This document shows, in pieces, positions 11,822 through 25,015 of a DNA stretch of 64,000 bases. Position 1 is the first letter of the stretch. Each line of letters opens with the position of its first letter. The DNA comes from Melieria omissa (lineage: Eukaryota; Arthropoda; Insecta; Diptera; Ulidiidae). The DNA lies in NCBI GenBank assembly GCA_963971225.1, contig OZ020269.1, positions 32,509,264 to 32,573,263 on the forward strand, in the 5' to 3' direction. The translations under genes were made by a program, and so were the position numbers. The notes under the pieces are model-generated. The model worked only from the letters and a program-made list of their open reading frames with translations. It ran no database searches and had not been told where the DNA came from.

Positions 11822-12876
11822 CACTGTGCTACAACAAAAAAAAAATGAAATACACCCGACAAGTAACATACTGTAGGCTGTTTATGTGGTCGAATAATCC
11901 ATAAAAATATTTTTGTTATATTTGTTGTACCCTCCAAATTTTATTTATTTACAAAAAACCGTTTTTACAAACTTTCCGCGGTAATCTATGAATATCTCAG
12001 TCATTTTTTTTAACGATTTTCAATATGTAATATGTTTTGGAAAGAGCATTGTCAGACCTTTCGAATGATGTATGTCAATTCATTGTTTAAACAAATAAGT
12101 AGTAAGTTTTTATCGCATAAACCTTGAAAAAGGGATTTTTTTCTCAATTTTTTTACCTTTAACCAGTTTTTATTGCATAATGAAACAAAAAAATTAGTAA
12201 AGTTAGGTAATACTCTGAAAGAAGATTTGTTTACGAACAAATTGGTGTATTGCTTTATTGAATTGGACCAAAACTGCGGAATCTACGCTATTTTTTCGTA
12301 ACTAGAAAATAAAGCCTTGAATATGTATTCATTTGAGATTTAAATAAAAATTTAAAACGAATTCATTGTACACACTGCAATACACATGATAGGCCATATT
12401 TTCTAGTTACGAAAAAATAGCGTAGATTCCGCAGTTTTGGTCCAATTCAATAAAGCAATACACCAATTTGTTCGTAAATAAATCTTCTTTCAGAATATTA
12501 CCTAACTTTATTAATTTTTTTGTTTCATTATGCAATAAAAACTGGCTAAAGTTAAAAAAATTGAGAAAAAAATCACTTTTTCAAGGTTTATGCGATAAAA
12601 ACTTAGTACTCATTTATTTAAAAAATGAATTGACATACATCATTCGAAAGGTCTGACAATGCTCTTTCCAAAACATATTACATATTGAAAATCGTTAAAA
12701 AAAATGACTGAGATATTCATAGATAACCGCGGAAAGTTTGTAAAAACGGTTTTTTGTAAATAAATAAAATTTGGAGGGTACAACAAATATAACAAAAATA
12801 TTTTTATGGATTATTCGACCATATAAACAGCCTACACTATGTAATTTGTCAGGTGTATTTTCAGTGTTGCACCGTG
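11822..12876. mobile_element. 1,055-bp fold-back element with arms of about 480 bp
   Basis: The arms 11,822-12,310 and 12,398-12,876 are near-perfect reverse complements across their whole length, with a spacer of about 87 bp. Both arms contain the same 62-codon frame (12,052-12,240 minus and 12,468-12,656 plus), a consequence of the palindrome and not a gene. The ends read CACTGTGC and, on the other strand, CACGGTGC. They are flanked by TTA on both sides (11,819-11,821 and 12,877-12,879), which may be a 3-bp target duplication. The arms have diverged by only a few percent. The superfamily is not assigned; CAC termini with a short duplication would fit CMC/Chapaev-like elements, but this is inference. 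If transcribed it would form a long hairpin RNA. Confidence 0.85.
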
Positions 12877-12879
12877 TTA

Positions 12880-14434
12880 TTAAAGCCACAACGACATGGT
12901 TACTGTCATATGACAACACTCTAAAAAACAGGATTTGTTTACAAAAATTAAAAAAAAGTATCGAATGTTGTTGATATGACCACACAAAAGATAAAATGGA
13001 TAAATTGAACATTTTAACTCTTCCCAGTAAAAACCTTTACCGAAAAGGTTAAATTTTTAACCCTTTTAGAGACTAAATGCTAAATGCTTTGGCGTTTCGG
13101 ACCCATTGTACTCCAGCCAGGATACCTGAGATACCGTTGCCATTCACCCGCATATCTGACGCGTCATTGTGAATAGCCTCGGGGCCAACTTCTAATTGAA
13201 GGCAGCAGCGCGGCTCAAATTCAAAAGCATGGCGGCCACGGAGAAGCATAGTTGGGGGAATGAATACTCAAACACACACACACACGCACATAGTAAACTG
13301 TAATATAGTGAAAGTCAAGCATCAAAAGTTATTTCAAGCGAAATGCTGCGCTATTTCCCTCTCCACTCTTTCACTGCCACCCTCTTCCACGTTCACTGTA
13401 CGCATTTCGCTTTTGCAATACCAACGAGTATTTCACAAGAATTCTATTTATTTATTTTGTTTTTGTACAGTTTCGTCTAGCACTTTTTTATGATTTGTAA
13501 TGAATACGAAGCGGATTGTGGCAATCCATTGAGTAATCCTTGGATCTAAAGGACACGCCGGTGCATGCCACGTTTTTGCGCAATGATAATGAAATTTGTT
13601 TGTTGCTTTTATTTTCGTCGTCTGTAGGAAATTATGATGTGCGGAATGTGCACGACGACTCGGAGAGCGGCACAACTCTAAAGAGATTAGTGTATGAAAG
13701 GAAAATAAAATAGGAATAAGTACTAAAAATACTGTGAGATGGTTCGCTAAGTCAGTTGGCGGAAGGTCCAACTTGCTGCAGCATTGCGTTTGCTGGAATG
13801 AATGGCATCAACGATTTTTTCATCATAAAAACTGATTCACGAGAATAATTTGGTTTTCATTTTGGTGCAAAAATGTTTGGTGCTTTTCTGGCATTTGAAG
13901 AGTTTCAATTTAACGATTAATTTTTGTGGAATTTTATAAAATATTTTTAGATTCGAAAAGTGTGTATGTGGAATCCATATTCTCTCCTTCCCCATTCTGT
14001 GAGGAAGACATCCCTCAGTGCTTTTATCAAAGGTCAAGTTTTCGTCTCTGTTATTTGCTCTTCCACATGAAAGTAAAAAGATCCAATAACTTTATTTACG
14101 TTAATCCAGTTAAGTTTGAGAAAATGCGATACTAAATTCTTAAGTTGATTCGGCGCTAACTCTGAACTTCGACAGAGAAGAGACTACTTGTAGGTATGCG
14201 TCATCGTTTAGGCATTGGTGCAATGGCACTATTACAGCATATTTTCTAAAACCTTTTAAAAAGGATGGTTTGTCTTCTGTCTCCTCTAACATGGAAAATA
14301 ATGGTGTTATGACTTTGCAATTACTTCAATTGGATAGTTTCCAAATCGTTAATCAATATGTGATTTTAGTAACAGGATGTTTCTTAGTTGGGTCCAGGCT
14401 ACCGTAGAGCAATGAATTAAAAACGGTTAATGAG
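12880..14434. other. Unassigned DNA with a CA repeat
   Basis: A (CA)n microsatellite lies at 13,270-13,286. Between 13,080 and 13,800 the DNA is GC-richer and stop-poor without a recognisable product; the 107-codon minus frame at 13,448-13,771 has no known motif. The remainder is AT-rich. No gene is supported. Confidence 0.45.
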
Positions 14435-14442
14435 CTTTGAGG

Positions 14443-14953
14443 CAGTGTTGCCAGATAAGTACCTGAAATTACTTTCTCCAAAATCTTAAAAAAATACTAG
14501 AATTTCTTCGCAAAATGTAAAAAATACTCCTAAATTTTAAAGGAATTAAACTTCTCATAAAAAAAATACAAACAAAAACTTAACAGAAACGAAACATATA
14601 ACAATGAATTAAACCAATAGTGCCATTTTTTGCGGGATTTCATTGTGACAGCAATAAGTGAGTACGAGATAGAACGAGCTCACATTTTGTAGGGTTACAA
14701 ATTTGTAACACAATTGATTGCTTTGACTATTAAAATAGTTGCCAAAATATGTTTTGTTGTGCGTGTTCCCAATACATCATACTTCGTTATGCGAAAATCT
14801 CCCAAAAAAATCCACTAAGGATCCGAAAAATCCCCTAACATAAAATATAAATCTCCTAAACTTTCCTCTAAACAATTCTTCCTCCCAAAAATTATCCTAA
14901 AAGTCCAAGAATCTCCTAAATCTAGGAGGAAATCTTCTGATCTGGCAACACTG
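14443..14953. mobile_element. hAT-like MITE, 511 bp, with 8-bp target duplication
   Basis: The termini are CAGTGTTGCCAGAT and its exact reverse complement. They are flanked by a perfect 8-bp direct repeat, CTTTGAGG, at 14,435-14,442 and 14,954-14,961. An 8-bp duplication and a CAG start are diagnostic of the hAT superfamily. The interior is AT-rich, with repeated TCTCCTAAA-like words and no transposase frame, so it is a non-autonomous MITE. A diverged relative with the same left end lies at 62,838. Confidence 0.92.
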
Positions 14954-14961
14954 CTTTGAGG

Positions 14962-17379
14962 ACTGGGTGTCAGTCTGAAAGAAACAGTATCGGACAAAAT
15001 GTCAGCACTTGTATGTGTCTTTTAGTAGAAGGAACTAGAGGGTTTAGAATTGCGTTGAAGAATTTAAGTATGTTTTATTTTTGGGCACAATCCAGAGAAA
15101 CGAATTACGCCTGCATTAAGGCAACGGAAGCAATTTTCGTAGCAGTATTGATTTTCTATAATTTTCAATGCACAATTAGAGTTAAAAAAGCATGGCTTTT
15201 TACTTTTTCTTAATTTTTTCCAAACGTTATAGATTTCATATCTATTGAACCTTTAATAGATATCAAACAAATACTTTACACATTTGAAGATCTCCGCTGT
15301 CGCCAGTTGAAAAGCATAAAACTCGGTTCTTTTGTAAAGCAAATCCAATAACGGCAATTGCTGAGGTTTCATAAGCGTGCAAAAAATGGCACAACGTGCA
15401 AAAGTAAAATTCATTCATTCTCTAAGTACGTCAAAAGAGCGCTAGTGTTGTATGGGACATGTGCGACATGTACGACTTCGTGTGCACCCACATACAAATT
15501 GACATTCAGCACTGCAGAACGTCTCCAAATGTCAGAATACGCCTTTCTTCTGCACTTTGACACACGTTTTGCGCGCAGAAGATGCACAAATGTTGAAATT
15601 CTTTTTACGGTCGACTTTGCTGCTCATCCTTCCCGCCATTGGCACAACTGTAAAAGCGCTGCAAGTGTTGCCAAAACCGACAGACATAGCTGACACATGC
15701 ACACAATAGCTGAAAGACGTGCAACTTTCGTGCAAAACAGCTCAGCCTTTAATGCAACACAGGACACACTGTCGACGACAGCGACGACGACGACGACATT
15801 CGTAGATTCGCTTGAGCTTGCCTGGCATTAGAAAGAACGAGTGCGAATGAGTGAATTCTTAATTGAGATAAGAAGTTGCCAGAGCGCTGCTCTCAACAAT
15901 CGAAAGCACAGCAAGGACAAAGTGTATGACGACAAATTCAACGAAACAAAAAATGCACAATAGGACGGATGTCAGCCATGGAACGCCATTGTTATTCGTT
16001 GGTGTTGTTGTTGTTGTTGATTTCATTTTGATACCCTACACTGTTGCGTAAAGTTGGCAGCTGGATTGTGGCGCCCAGAAGCATCCGTCACGAGATGTCG
16101 TCACAGTAAACCAGTATGAAAGATCAAACAGACTTTATTTTATTTCGAAAACGATAGTAAAGCCTCAATTTTACACTTTCTAGACGCAACCCTTAGGAGA
16201 TGAAGAGTTGCTTAGACGTCAACAAAAAAGTTGATGCTCACATTTTCGACTAAGACTTTTATATTACCGCTGCATGTCATACAGAATGCTTTCAACTCAG
16301 CTCGACGAATCAAGAAAGATCATAAATAAAGGTTACGCTAGGAAAGGTTTAGTTAAAATGTAAGAAAAAGGTCCCATTCTCGACTTCATATAGGTTCCAT
16401 TAATTCAAATAATGAATGTTAAATAATAATTCAATTAATGAACCAATTCAAAGTTGAAGTTGATGAAGCTTAAATGATGCCATAATTTAGCTTTTGGTAG
16501 AAGCCTAGAACCCAAATAACGGCAATGTATCCTGCAGGGATATCTCCACATACTTGGTACGACATGTACCACAATCGATCCTATTCTTTCAAGAAGATTC
16601 AATATTACTATATGTTCTACTACCCGCATCCAGATACATGACAGATATGCATGCAATTTCACAACAACTGATGAAGTGCCTTTGATTGTCCACAAAAATC
16701 ATAATACAAAAGTATAGTAAGCCAATCTGGGGAATCATCAATCAAAGATTAGTATAAAAAATAACTAAATTCAATCTCTGATTCGACAACAACTGATTGA
16801 AGTACCTTCAAAGTCGAAGAGAGTAGTAAACCAAGGAATCATCAATCTAAGTATACAAATTCCTGAAAATACGTCCACTAAATTCTCAAGGATCCATTAA
16901 GATTTCTTGAATGAAACCTTAACTTGAAAGTCCTATTACAGGCTCTTTTGAAATCTGTCTCTATCCCATTGATTTACTGAAAAGAGGTGACAGCTTTAAC
17001 TTCTGAGTTTAAGAACTCAAAACTAAGTTCGGTTCTTGATCTTTAGAACCCTAGTAGAATTATTTATCTACTTCTTTCTACTTCAAATACCACTTTAAAC
17101 ACTCAACTAGATCTTTGAGCCTATAAATTTATAGGCTTCGTCCGTCAGATTCACTTAAACTAAGTGTCTCTAAGATGACACATTAGGCAGATGACCAACA
17201 ACACTTGTGGTCATTCTACTTAAAAACATCTCCTACACATAAAGACGGTAAAAAGTTCATCTATATTCCATACATTTAACTGTTTGTCCTGGCTTACTGA
17301 TTGACTGTCTGACTGATTCATCATCGCCCAGCCCAGACAGCTGAAGCTAAAATTCAAATTTTCCAAAATCAAAACTTAA
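14962..17379. other. Unassigned DNA
   Basis: About 15,340-15,990 is GC-richer and stop-poor, with a GAC run near 15,778-15,800 and (GTT)n at 16,003-16,019. The frames at 15,358-15,735 overlap on opposite strands and show no motif. An 86-codon minus frame at 16,435-16,695 has no recognisable domain. From 16,730 to 17,380 the sequence is ordinary AT-rich DNA. Confidence 0.4.
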
Positions 17380-18015
17380 CGGGTAATCAATGAGTTAAGG
17401 GAAAACCTGAAAAACTACTGAAAAAACATGAATCAATCAATTTGACTTCAAAGTTGGTGGAAACCCTTGAAATAAAAAATAATTACACACATGTTTTTAA
17501 TTTTTTTGAAAATCGATACTGAAAAATGTAAATCAAAGGTTAAAAGTTTGTATGGAAAAACATGATTTAATGGGGTTTTTACTTCAAACTTAGTAAAACC
17601 ACTTCAAATTAAAAATAATTCGACTCGTGTTTCTAATTTTTTTGTTAACCGAAATCCAACAGGGTGAACCAAAGGTTACGAGTTTTTCTGAAGAAACATG
17701 ATTTAATGGGGTTTCCGACTTTAAACTAAGTAAAACCACTTCAAACGAGAAAAAATCATCTCGTGTTTCTTATTTTTTTAAAATCGAAATCTAACGAAAT
17801 AAGCCAAGGGTTAAAACTTTGTATGGAGAAATATGTTTAATTAAGTTTGACTTCAAACTTAGTAAAAATGCTTCAAACGAGAAAAAATTCGACACGTGTT
17901 TCTCATTTTTTGAAAACCAAATCTAACGAGGAAAAGCATTTCAAATAAGAAATAATTATCAAATATTTTTCATAAAAAGCTGACAGGATCAACAAAAGGT
18001 TAAGAGAAACTTAAT
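17380..18015. repeat. Tandem repeat, about 135-bp period, 4-5 diverged units
   Basis: The word ACATG(A)TTTAAT and the lines around it recur at about 17,427, 17,561, 17,697 and 17,832, giving a period of 134-136 bp. Each unit also has TTCAAACTTAGTAAAA, a CTCGTGTTTCTAATTTTTT-like stretch and a CCAAAGGTTA-like word. Units are clearly diverged, and the last is incomplete. It has no coding potential and looks like an old short satellite-type array. Confidence 0.8.
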
Positions 18016-19845
18016 TTCTTTTTAACCGCGGTTAGTCTTCCATTAATCATTGAAGTGTTAAGCTCTGAATGCTGTACACCAAATTTCAGATCGGATATTA
18101 AACTCTTCCAAAAGTTATCAACCAACTCACCCATACATGGTTGAGCCTGAATTTAATTTGCCGCTAAATCCAATCACATCCCATACCAAAGACGCCGTTC
18201 TCCAGCCACAATGAACTGAATACAGTCCAACACATACAAGCAGAGTGCAAGAATAGTATTTACCGATGATAAGAAAAGTGTTAAAATCCTGGCGCCAAAA
18301 ACAAGAAAGTCTTTTGAAATTAAATTAAAGACGCAAAGCGACAGCAACGACAAACTTTGAGCACTTTTATGTTGTGCAGCTCGATTTTGCTGCAGTTTTT
18401 GCGCAACAATTTGGCAAGTCAAAGGCAGCCTTTAAGTTCGCTCAACTGTGAGACTAAATGAAACGAAACAACAATTCACACACACACACAAAAGCCAAAG
18501 AATAAATACGTAGCAATGAATGGAGAAAAGAGATTTCACTTTTCAAAGTGATTTTTCTTGGATTTCTATATATTATTTTATATCCGCAAATGGCAGACGA
18601 ACCGGCGCTGGCTGACCCTTGAATGTCATTCACGCACCAATAAAATGAGTCAAACCGGGTGAAGAGGGGAAGAGGTAGCAGTTGAAGGGGTGAAAGCTGA
18701 AAGCGACACGTAGGGCGGATTATAACATGTCAGGGAATAGCGGCGACGACTGCGACAACTCTGGTCGGAAAAGTGACAAATCTGCTGTCTGCCGCTTCCA
18801 CTTCCGCTCGCCGCTCGTCACTTATTATCAACATAATCGCCGTTGTTGTTGTTGCTGTTGTTGTTATAAATGTGCCGCAATTTCTCTACTCATGCAAGTA
18901 TCTACTTTTACAAACCGGCCACACAACCCACACAACAACAACAACAATGTTCCATATGTGTCTGTGTGTAAGTGAGTGTATGTGTGTATTTGTAAGCACC
19001 TCAACATGATGGCGAGTACATTTGACATTTGTGTGTTGTTTGTGTATTGAATTGATTTTATTTGCACACGCAAAACTGGATTGTTGTTGTTGTTGTTTTA
19101 TTGCAAGCAACAGTTGCTACTTGTGCTCGTCATATGTTGGCCGAACCAGAGCACCATTTACTATGATATAACATTTCAATACATTTCAGAACATGCACAC
19201 ACACACACACATACAAACATACAATCACGACGTTAGCCAAACGTTAGCGACAGCAGGTGTTAGTCAGTCTATACGGAAATATTTGTGAGTGAATGTGACA
19301 TTCAACACAGCTACCTTCCGTTTCAACTACAGAGAAATGAACAGTGTCCTGAATGAGATAAACATACACATACACATATATGTAAGCAGACAGCTGGCGT
19401 TGCATGGCTGTGTTGTTCATGTACAGCAATGTGCTACAACTTTAATTAAAAAAACTAAAGCATGTTTTAGTCGGTTTCGAAAGACTGATTCATATCTTGA
19501 AACTGGAACAAAGAAGTTTTACTGAAGGACGAATTGGAGGTCAGTAGTAATAGTAGTTTATATCCAAATGGTTCTTAACCCAATTTTTTTTTCCGTTGGT
19601 TGGTGAAATAACACACTGCGGATCAACAAAATCGAAAAGCTTTACGTATTCTCAACGATATTCAATGCACAGATAATGTCTACAAAAACTAAGGACATCA
19701 TCGCTCTGAAATCATCGGCAGGAAAACCTTACCAAGTACGAAGTTTTCATTAGTAATTGGACTGCAAATTTCCGAAATGTTGAATCGTTCGATATTACCT
19801 CCGAAAAATATTAAACCACGTCAGCGATGTCATAAGGCTGAATAC
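18016..19845. other. Unassigned DNA rich in microsatellites
   Basis: The stretch holds (CA)n at 18,477-18,491 and 19,196-19,212, and (GTT)n at about 18,843-18,867 and 19,081-19,097. These repeats generate the cysteine- or valine-rich shadow frames at 18,727-19,110. No coding exon, tRNA or transposon end was found. Confidence 0.45.
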
Positions 19846-20256
19846 TATTGCCCAACCGAATATTCGTCTTCAGCTTCGGCCTATTTCGGCAAATTTGTAA
19901 TCTTTGGATTCGGCTGAAATAGACAAATACTTTAGCCGAAGGTTTTCGCCCTGGAATGCAAGTCAATTTGCTTTGTTTCGAAGTATTTTATCAACAAAAA
20001 TGATCTCTAATCAGGTATTTATGTCAATTGAAATGTAAAGATTGTTTTATTTTTGTTAGAATGTGAACTGAAAGACTGTTTTTGATTTTTTGTTTACTAA
20101 TAAACTATACATAAAAAAGTAAACCTAAATTTAATCAGGTTTTTTCCTTAAAAGATTTTTAATTAGTATTTGGCTTCGGCCTTCTTCCTAATATTTTAGT
20201 GATGCAGAATTTTCTGCTTTGGCCTCGGCCAAAAATCCAACTTCGGTCGGACACTA
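19846..20256. mobile_element. Possible hAT-like MITE with TTCGGC-rich ends
   Basis: The left end reads TATTGCCCAACCGAA and the right end, reversed, TAGTGTCCGACCGAA: an imperfect inverted repeat. The flanking 8 bases are CTGAATAC and CTGAACTA, which agree at the first five positions and could be an eroded 8-bp duplication. Subterminal GCTTCGGCC/GGCCTCGGCC words occur at both sides. No frame is present. The boundaries are tentative. Confidence 0.4.
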
Positions 20257-20804
20257 CTGAACTAGTTCAAGTACTAGAATTAGACCAATCGGAGTTCCTA
20301 CACGGTTTTGAAACAAAATGTGCATTTGGGATCCCCAGAATGTGCATTTGTTGATGTCCAACCATCAACCGATGGTGTTTTTCTTGATACGAGAGCAAGA
20401 CAGTTTTAGGTACGTTTCGCTTCTAATTTAGAGCAAACCATTGAACTGTTTTACTGCTTTCCATGTATTTTAATTTGTATTTCGTTTTAAAGTCGACCCT
20501 AAAATATCAGGGAGGAGAGGTTTGAACCCCCAAAACAACCCCTAAATCCGACACTGCTGCCAACAAAAAACCGGATACGATCTATTGAACTGATTCCTAC
20601 AATCTGCAGACTGCATTATCTTTGAATCCAGAAAAGTTTAAGTTTATTGCATTTACTAAAGAAAGCTTGTTGTTGATATCTTTTTAGAATTAATATCGTA
20701 TTCATAATGTCAAGAATATTATTTGAAGAATATGAAGAAGAATCCTGCATCTTCTTAATTACCCTCCAGTAAAATAATACGAAATCGTACTGCATTTTCC
20801 TAAT

Positions 20805-21145
20805 AACTTTTTAATTGCGAACATGTTTGTGCCACTGGCTCCTCGTACCAGAGACTCTATATTCGATTCCTAGTTGGGACTGGTGAAAAACTTCTATACT
20901 TCTATCGCTACCCACATGAAACAGATGAGAATTAAAAGAATCGCACAAGTGCCTTCTTGGCAGTTAATGGCAAAACCTCCAAGTGTGAAAGAAAAAACTG
21001 CCAACCATCGTATGGATTCGGCGTTACAATAAAGGTTCTTCCCCTACCCCTTTCCATCATCCACTTAAATTATGTGTTGCAACACATGCTGGAAAAATCA
21101 GTGTTGCATACTCATTTAAAAAAATATTTGAAATATGTGATATCA
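20805..21145 (+). mobile_element. tRNA-derived SINE, copy A (5' head degraded)
   Basis: From GTGCCACTGGCTCCTCGTACC onward, this copy aligns over about 330 bp with the minus-strand copy at 42,857-43,189. Shared blocks are TTCGATTCCTAGTTGGGACT (B box region), GGTGAAAAAC, CTTCTATCGCTACCCACATG, GAATCGCACAAGTGC, AAAACCTCCAAGTGTGAAAG and a GAAATATGTGATATC end. The first part of the tRNA-like head, including the A box, is eroded. SINEs are transcribed by RNA polymerase III and moved by LINE machinery. No partner LINE can be assigned here. Confidence 0.8.
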
Positions 21146-24100
21146 CGTTCCTCCCCTTCCCCAATCCCCCATTGTGGGCATAGCACAATGGTCCAAATGG
21201 ACTGAGTGCTATGAACAGCTTGTAGCCTTCCTACCCTCCCTCACATCACATCACATCGCTACATATTTATGTAAATCACTTAAACAGTTACGATCTGAAG
21301 ACAATCACAAAATATGTGTTGGTACAATAAGATTGAATATGGATAAGCAGATTTATGAAGTGTTTGCACGCATAAAGTATAATAAAGGGTGATCGAATTT
21401 GAGTTGCCAACTCTGTAAATTAAGCAGATTTTAAAAAATTTGCAAAATGATTATCTTAACCATCACTCAACGCATTTCAAGTCAGTTGTTGACCAATCAA
21501 TTTGGGTATTTTAAAAGAATAATGTTAAGGTGGAATTGTCCTGCACAGGCAAAGGTTTGATTCGTTGGCTATTGATTCAATGTCTTTGGGGTTTTCAACT
21601 TTTTTTTTAAATCAGTTAATATGGTGTTCAAACTGACGACTTAAACGTGTTTAATGTGCTTAATGCGCAGGGTTGCGTCCGAAAGCTTTCTATGAAAAAG
21701 TTTTTTTTACCAACGAAACGCAGCTATTCATGTTAGAAACACATCCCTTGAAATTCAGCTGTCATTTTATCAAAACAAAACCAAACAAAAATTGAAAATT
21801 TTAAAAATTTGAAATGAATGAAAATAATCGTTTTGTTTCATTCCATTCATCGCCTTTTTATGGCAGCTGACTACAAGGCTTCTAATATTTGAACGAAGTT
21901 GAGTCTGTTGCCGTGGATTGTAAAATATGCGCCAATATTTCGCTTGAATCACGCTCCCAGCACATTAATTTACAAAAATATTTATTTTTTGTTTATAAAC
22001 AAACAGCTGTCAAATTAAACTTCATTGAGCAGTCTGGACGGTTGTGTTCTACTAAAAGTTCTTTTCACTTAAATTAGTTTAAATGAGTCAGTTTGAACGC
22101 TGTATAAGACAAGATCTGAAGCTCATAATTTATTTATAGCGAGGAGTTTAAGCAGATTAGGTGTTGGGACAGCAGGAAGTTTATGTTGATTTTTTAAAGA
22201 AATCTTCTTCTCTTATATCTTTCTTCTCTTTTTCTCTTGTCTTCAACGCACTGCCTAGATTAGTAAACAAAATTGCCGCATATGGAGCGAGCAAATTAAG
22301 AACTTGATTTACGATTAACGACAACAGATTGCAAGAACATTGCAGTCGGATGACATCAATGGATCTGACTATCTTCAATTCTTCAAACATTTAATGTAAA
22401 ACTTCAGCAGTTGATACGGAAGTCATGTGGTTCCAACAAAAATTGCGCAACTTGCTGCACAACGCTTGCAACATTTGAAGTTTTGAGTTAACATTTTAAA
22501 GGTAAACTGGTCGTTGAATGTTGTTTTATTAGACTTTCTTAAGAGTGTTTTCTAAAAAACTATAATATTTGAGCACCTAGAAACTAACAGAGGCCAATTT
22601 AAACCCAAAACAACCATCGAGAATTATTAAAAAATCATCAAACATTACTCCAAACGAATTAACTGCTAAAGAATGCAGACATATTGAATTAAAATTATTT
22701 TTATTTTTAGCAAAATAATTATTTTTCAGAATTAATAATCTATAAGTCAGGTTCGACATATAAATAAAAATTTAATTTTTTTGCTTTATTTGTTTTATTC
22801 TAATTGCAAATAAAAGTTGAAAAACTAAACTTGGATCATCCTTTAAATGTTCATTGTCTGCAGTTGAAAAAAAACACGTAAATCATGTTTTTCGCAAAAC
22901 AGCGAGTCCAATTGAGAAGCTCATTTGGCTAAAGTAACCTTAACCCTATAAATCCCAAGAATATTTGCAAAAATACTAAACTAAGAAGCTCCATAAATCG
23001 AAACTTTAAGCTGGATTTATTTCTTTCTATGTAGAAAGTTGAATTGTTAGTTTATAAAATAAATGTAGTTAACTAAAACGGCAATTTGTGCAATTAAACG
23101 GAGACAAAAAGGTTAAGTAAAATTTTGTATAAATGTTATAAATATAAACTTTGTATAAATATGAAAAAGTAAATAAAACAATTTTTTATAAGTGCCTGAT
23201 TAATGTTTTAATTAATGTAACCAACAAAAAGCAATTGCCTAGTTGAGTCCTTAAACTCCCTGGCGAAGTGAATAAGAATAAAAACACATAAAAAAACTTT
23301 AAAAAATAAATAAATTAAGTTTTACAAAAAAATTAAGCTTCTTCATCTCTGTTAATCCACGCGGACTTTTAAGCAACGCTACAGATTCCGACGCTGCCCT
23401 CCCAGGTTTCCTATTTGAAAACTCTTTTTCGAACAAAACTTATATCAAGTGCCTTCAAAAATAACTCAAGTAAAATTTTAACAAAACTATCAGAGCTACT
23501 GGGTTTAAGGCGCCAATTTGTTGTCAATGTTCGAGAAAATATTCAGCAATTTTGAATGAATAACACACACTCACACATGTGGCCAGCAGCTGCACGTAGC
23601 TGTTAAATTGCTGCAACAAGTCATAAAACGTACTCACCACTGTACGCTTTGCACGTATGTGTGTGTGTGTGTGTGTATGTGAGTGAGTGTTTGTCACCAG
23701 TAAAATATGCGCTCAGTAGTGTTTGTCGCAGTGCGCAAAAACAAATATACGTGCGCGTGCAAGTACCTTTGAGCACGCCGCGGTGCTTAAATACACTTTG
23801 GGGAACGTGGAAACCGCGTGGCGCTACGCATTCACGACGCACGAGCGCAGCGCACCACAAGACAACGGCAGCACTGAAGCAACAACAGCAACAAGGCCAA
23901 TGCGAGGTTGGCGTGCAACACAGGCGTTCCGAACGCAGAACGGCGACTTACACACACACACACACTGCCAAGCAAACAAAGCACCTCCACGCGCGTAACG
24001 TGGCCGTTGTACAGCGAAGCAGGTGACAAATACACTTTTTATGCTCGCTTGCGTGGCAACAGATGAAAACTGGCAGTCCGCCTGACTGTGGAGCCGTCAC

Positions 24101-25015
24101 GTTTAGCACCGCCACAGCACACGCGACCAGCACAAACTTTAATTTTCGGTTTATGAAATTTTGCGGCAATGCACTGTCACTGTCACTGACTGTGTCAATG
24201 CATCTCTCTTATTTGCAGAAGCAAATTATTTTCAATTCTAATAAACTCGACAATAAGTGTCACTCATACGCCCCGGTGCCTCGGCAGCATAACGAGCAAA
24301 GTTTCAGACGCTTTGCTGCAAATTAAAATGACTACAAAACTTTGCTGCTCGACTTTAAGCCGCACGTCCACTGTTGCTAGTCGGGTTGGGGGGTTGGCAG
24401 GCCAAAGTTTCACACACAGTCGCAATTTTGCTAATTGCATTCTGCAGCACTCAGACGTTGCACTTTGGTGTTGTCATTGCGCGCTGCACTTCGCTGCACT
24501 TCGATGCGTACAGGTGAAGCGCGGACAGTGGAACGGAATGATTTGCAGCAATGGCAATCCGTTGCTTTTAATATGGCAGCGCTTTTTGTCGACGATGCAA
24601 CGCTGCAAGTGTTGTTGGCCATTAAGTCGGTTGGCTTTTAGCCATTTGTCAGTGTGCTCATGCATTTGTTGTCGTTTGCAAACTACAGCGAAAAAACAAT
24701 AAAGCCACTACGCACTTCGATGCTAGTTGACAAAAGCCGCAACAACAACAAAAAGAACAAAAAACAGGTATACGCAAAACGAAAAGCAAAAAAGTGTGGC
24801 ACAAGAATAATTGAATCAGTTGGTGTATATTTCATGCTGCACACACGGACCGCACGACGAAAGTTGCTGCTGACAATACGGCGGTCCAGCGAAAAGCTGA
24901 ACTTGAAAAGCTGAATACTTGAAACGGGCCTTGGAACCACTGCAATCGTCTCAGTCGTGTCCTGGCTTCACAACAGCGCCTAAACTCATTGATGACGATT
25001 TTTCTTAGTGACTAA
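21146..25015. other. Unassigned DNA, AT-rich then GC-richer with GT repeat
   Basis: The part to about 23,500 is AT-rich and unassigned; AGGGTGATCGAATTTGAG at 21,387-21,404 may be a mariner-type end but no partner was found. From 23,500 to 24,950 the DNA is GC-richer, with (GT)n at 23,657-23,676, CA repeats at about 23,950 and frames up to 129 codons in several phases on both strands. Such overlapping frames without motifs indicate stop-poor non-coding DNA. A single GTCACTCATACGCC word at 24,259-24,272 resembles half of the palindromic motif found at 27-33 kb. Confidence 0.4.

Noticed and set aside
12052..12656. Two similar 62-codon frames on opposite strands as a gene pair
   Set aside because: They are the mirrored arms of the fold-back element and contain no conserved motif.
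21387..21404. Mariner terminal repeat
   Set aside because: Only one end-like word, no TA-flanked partner and no transposase remnant nearby.
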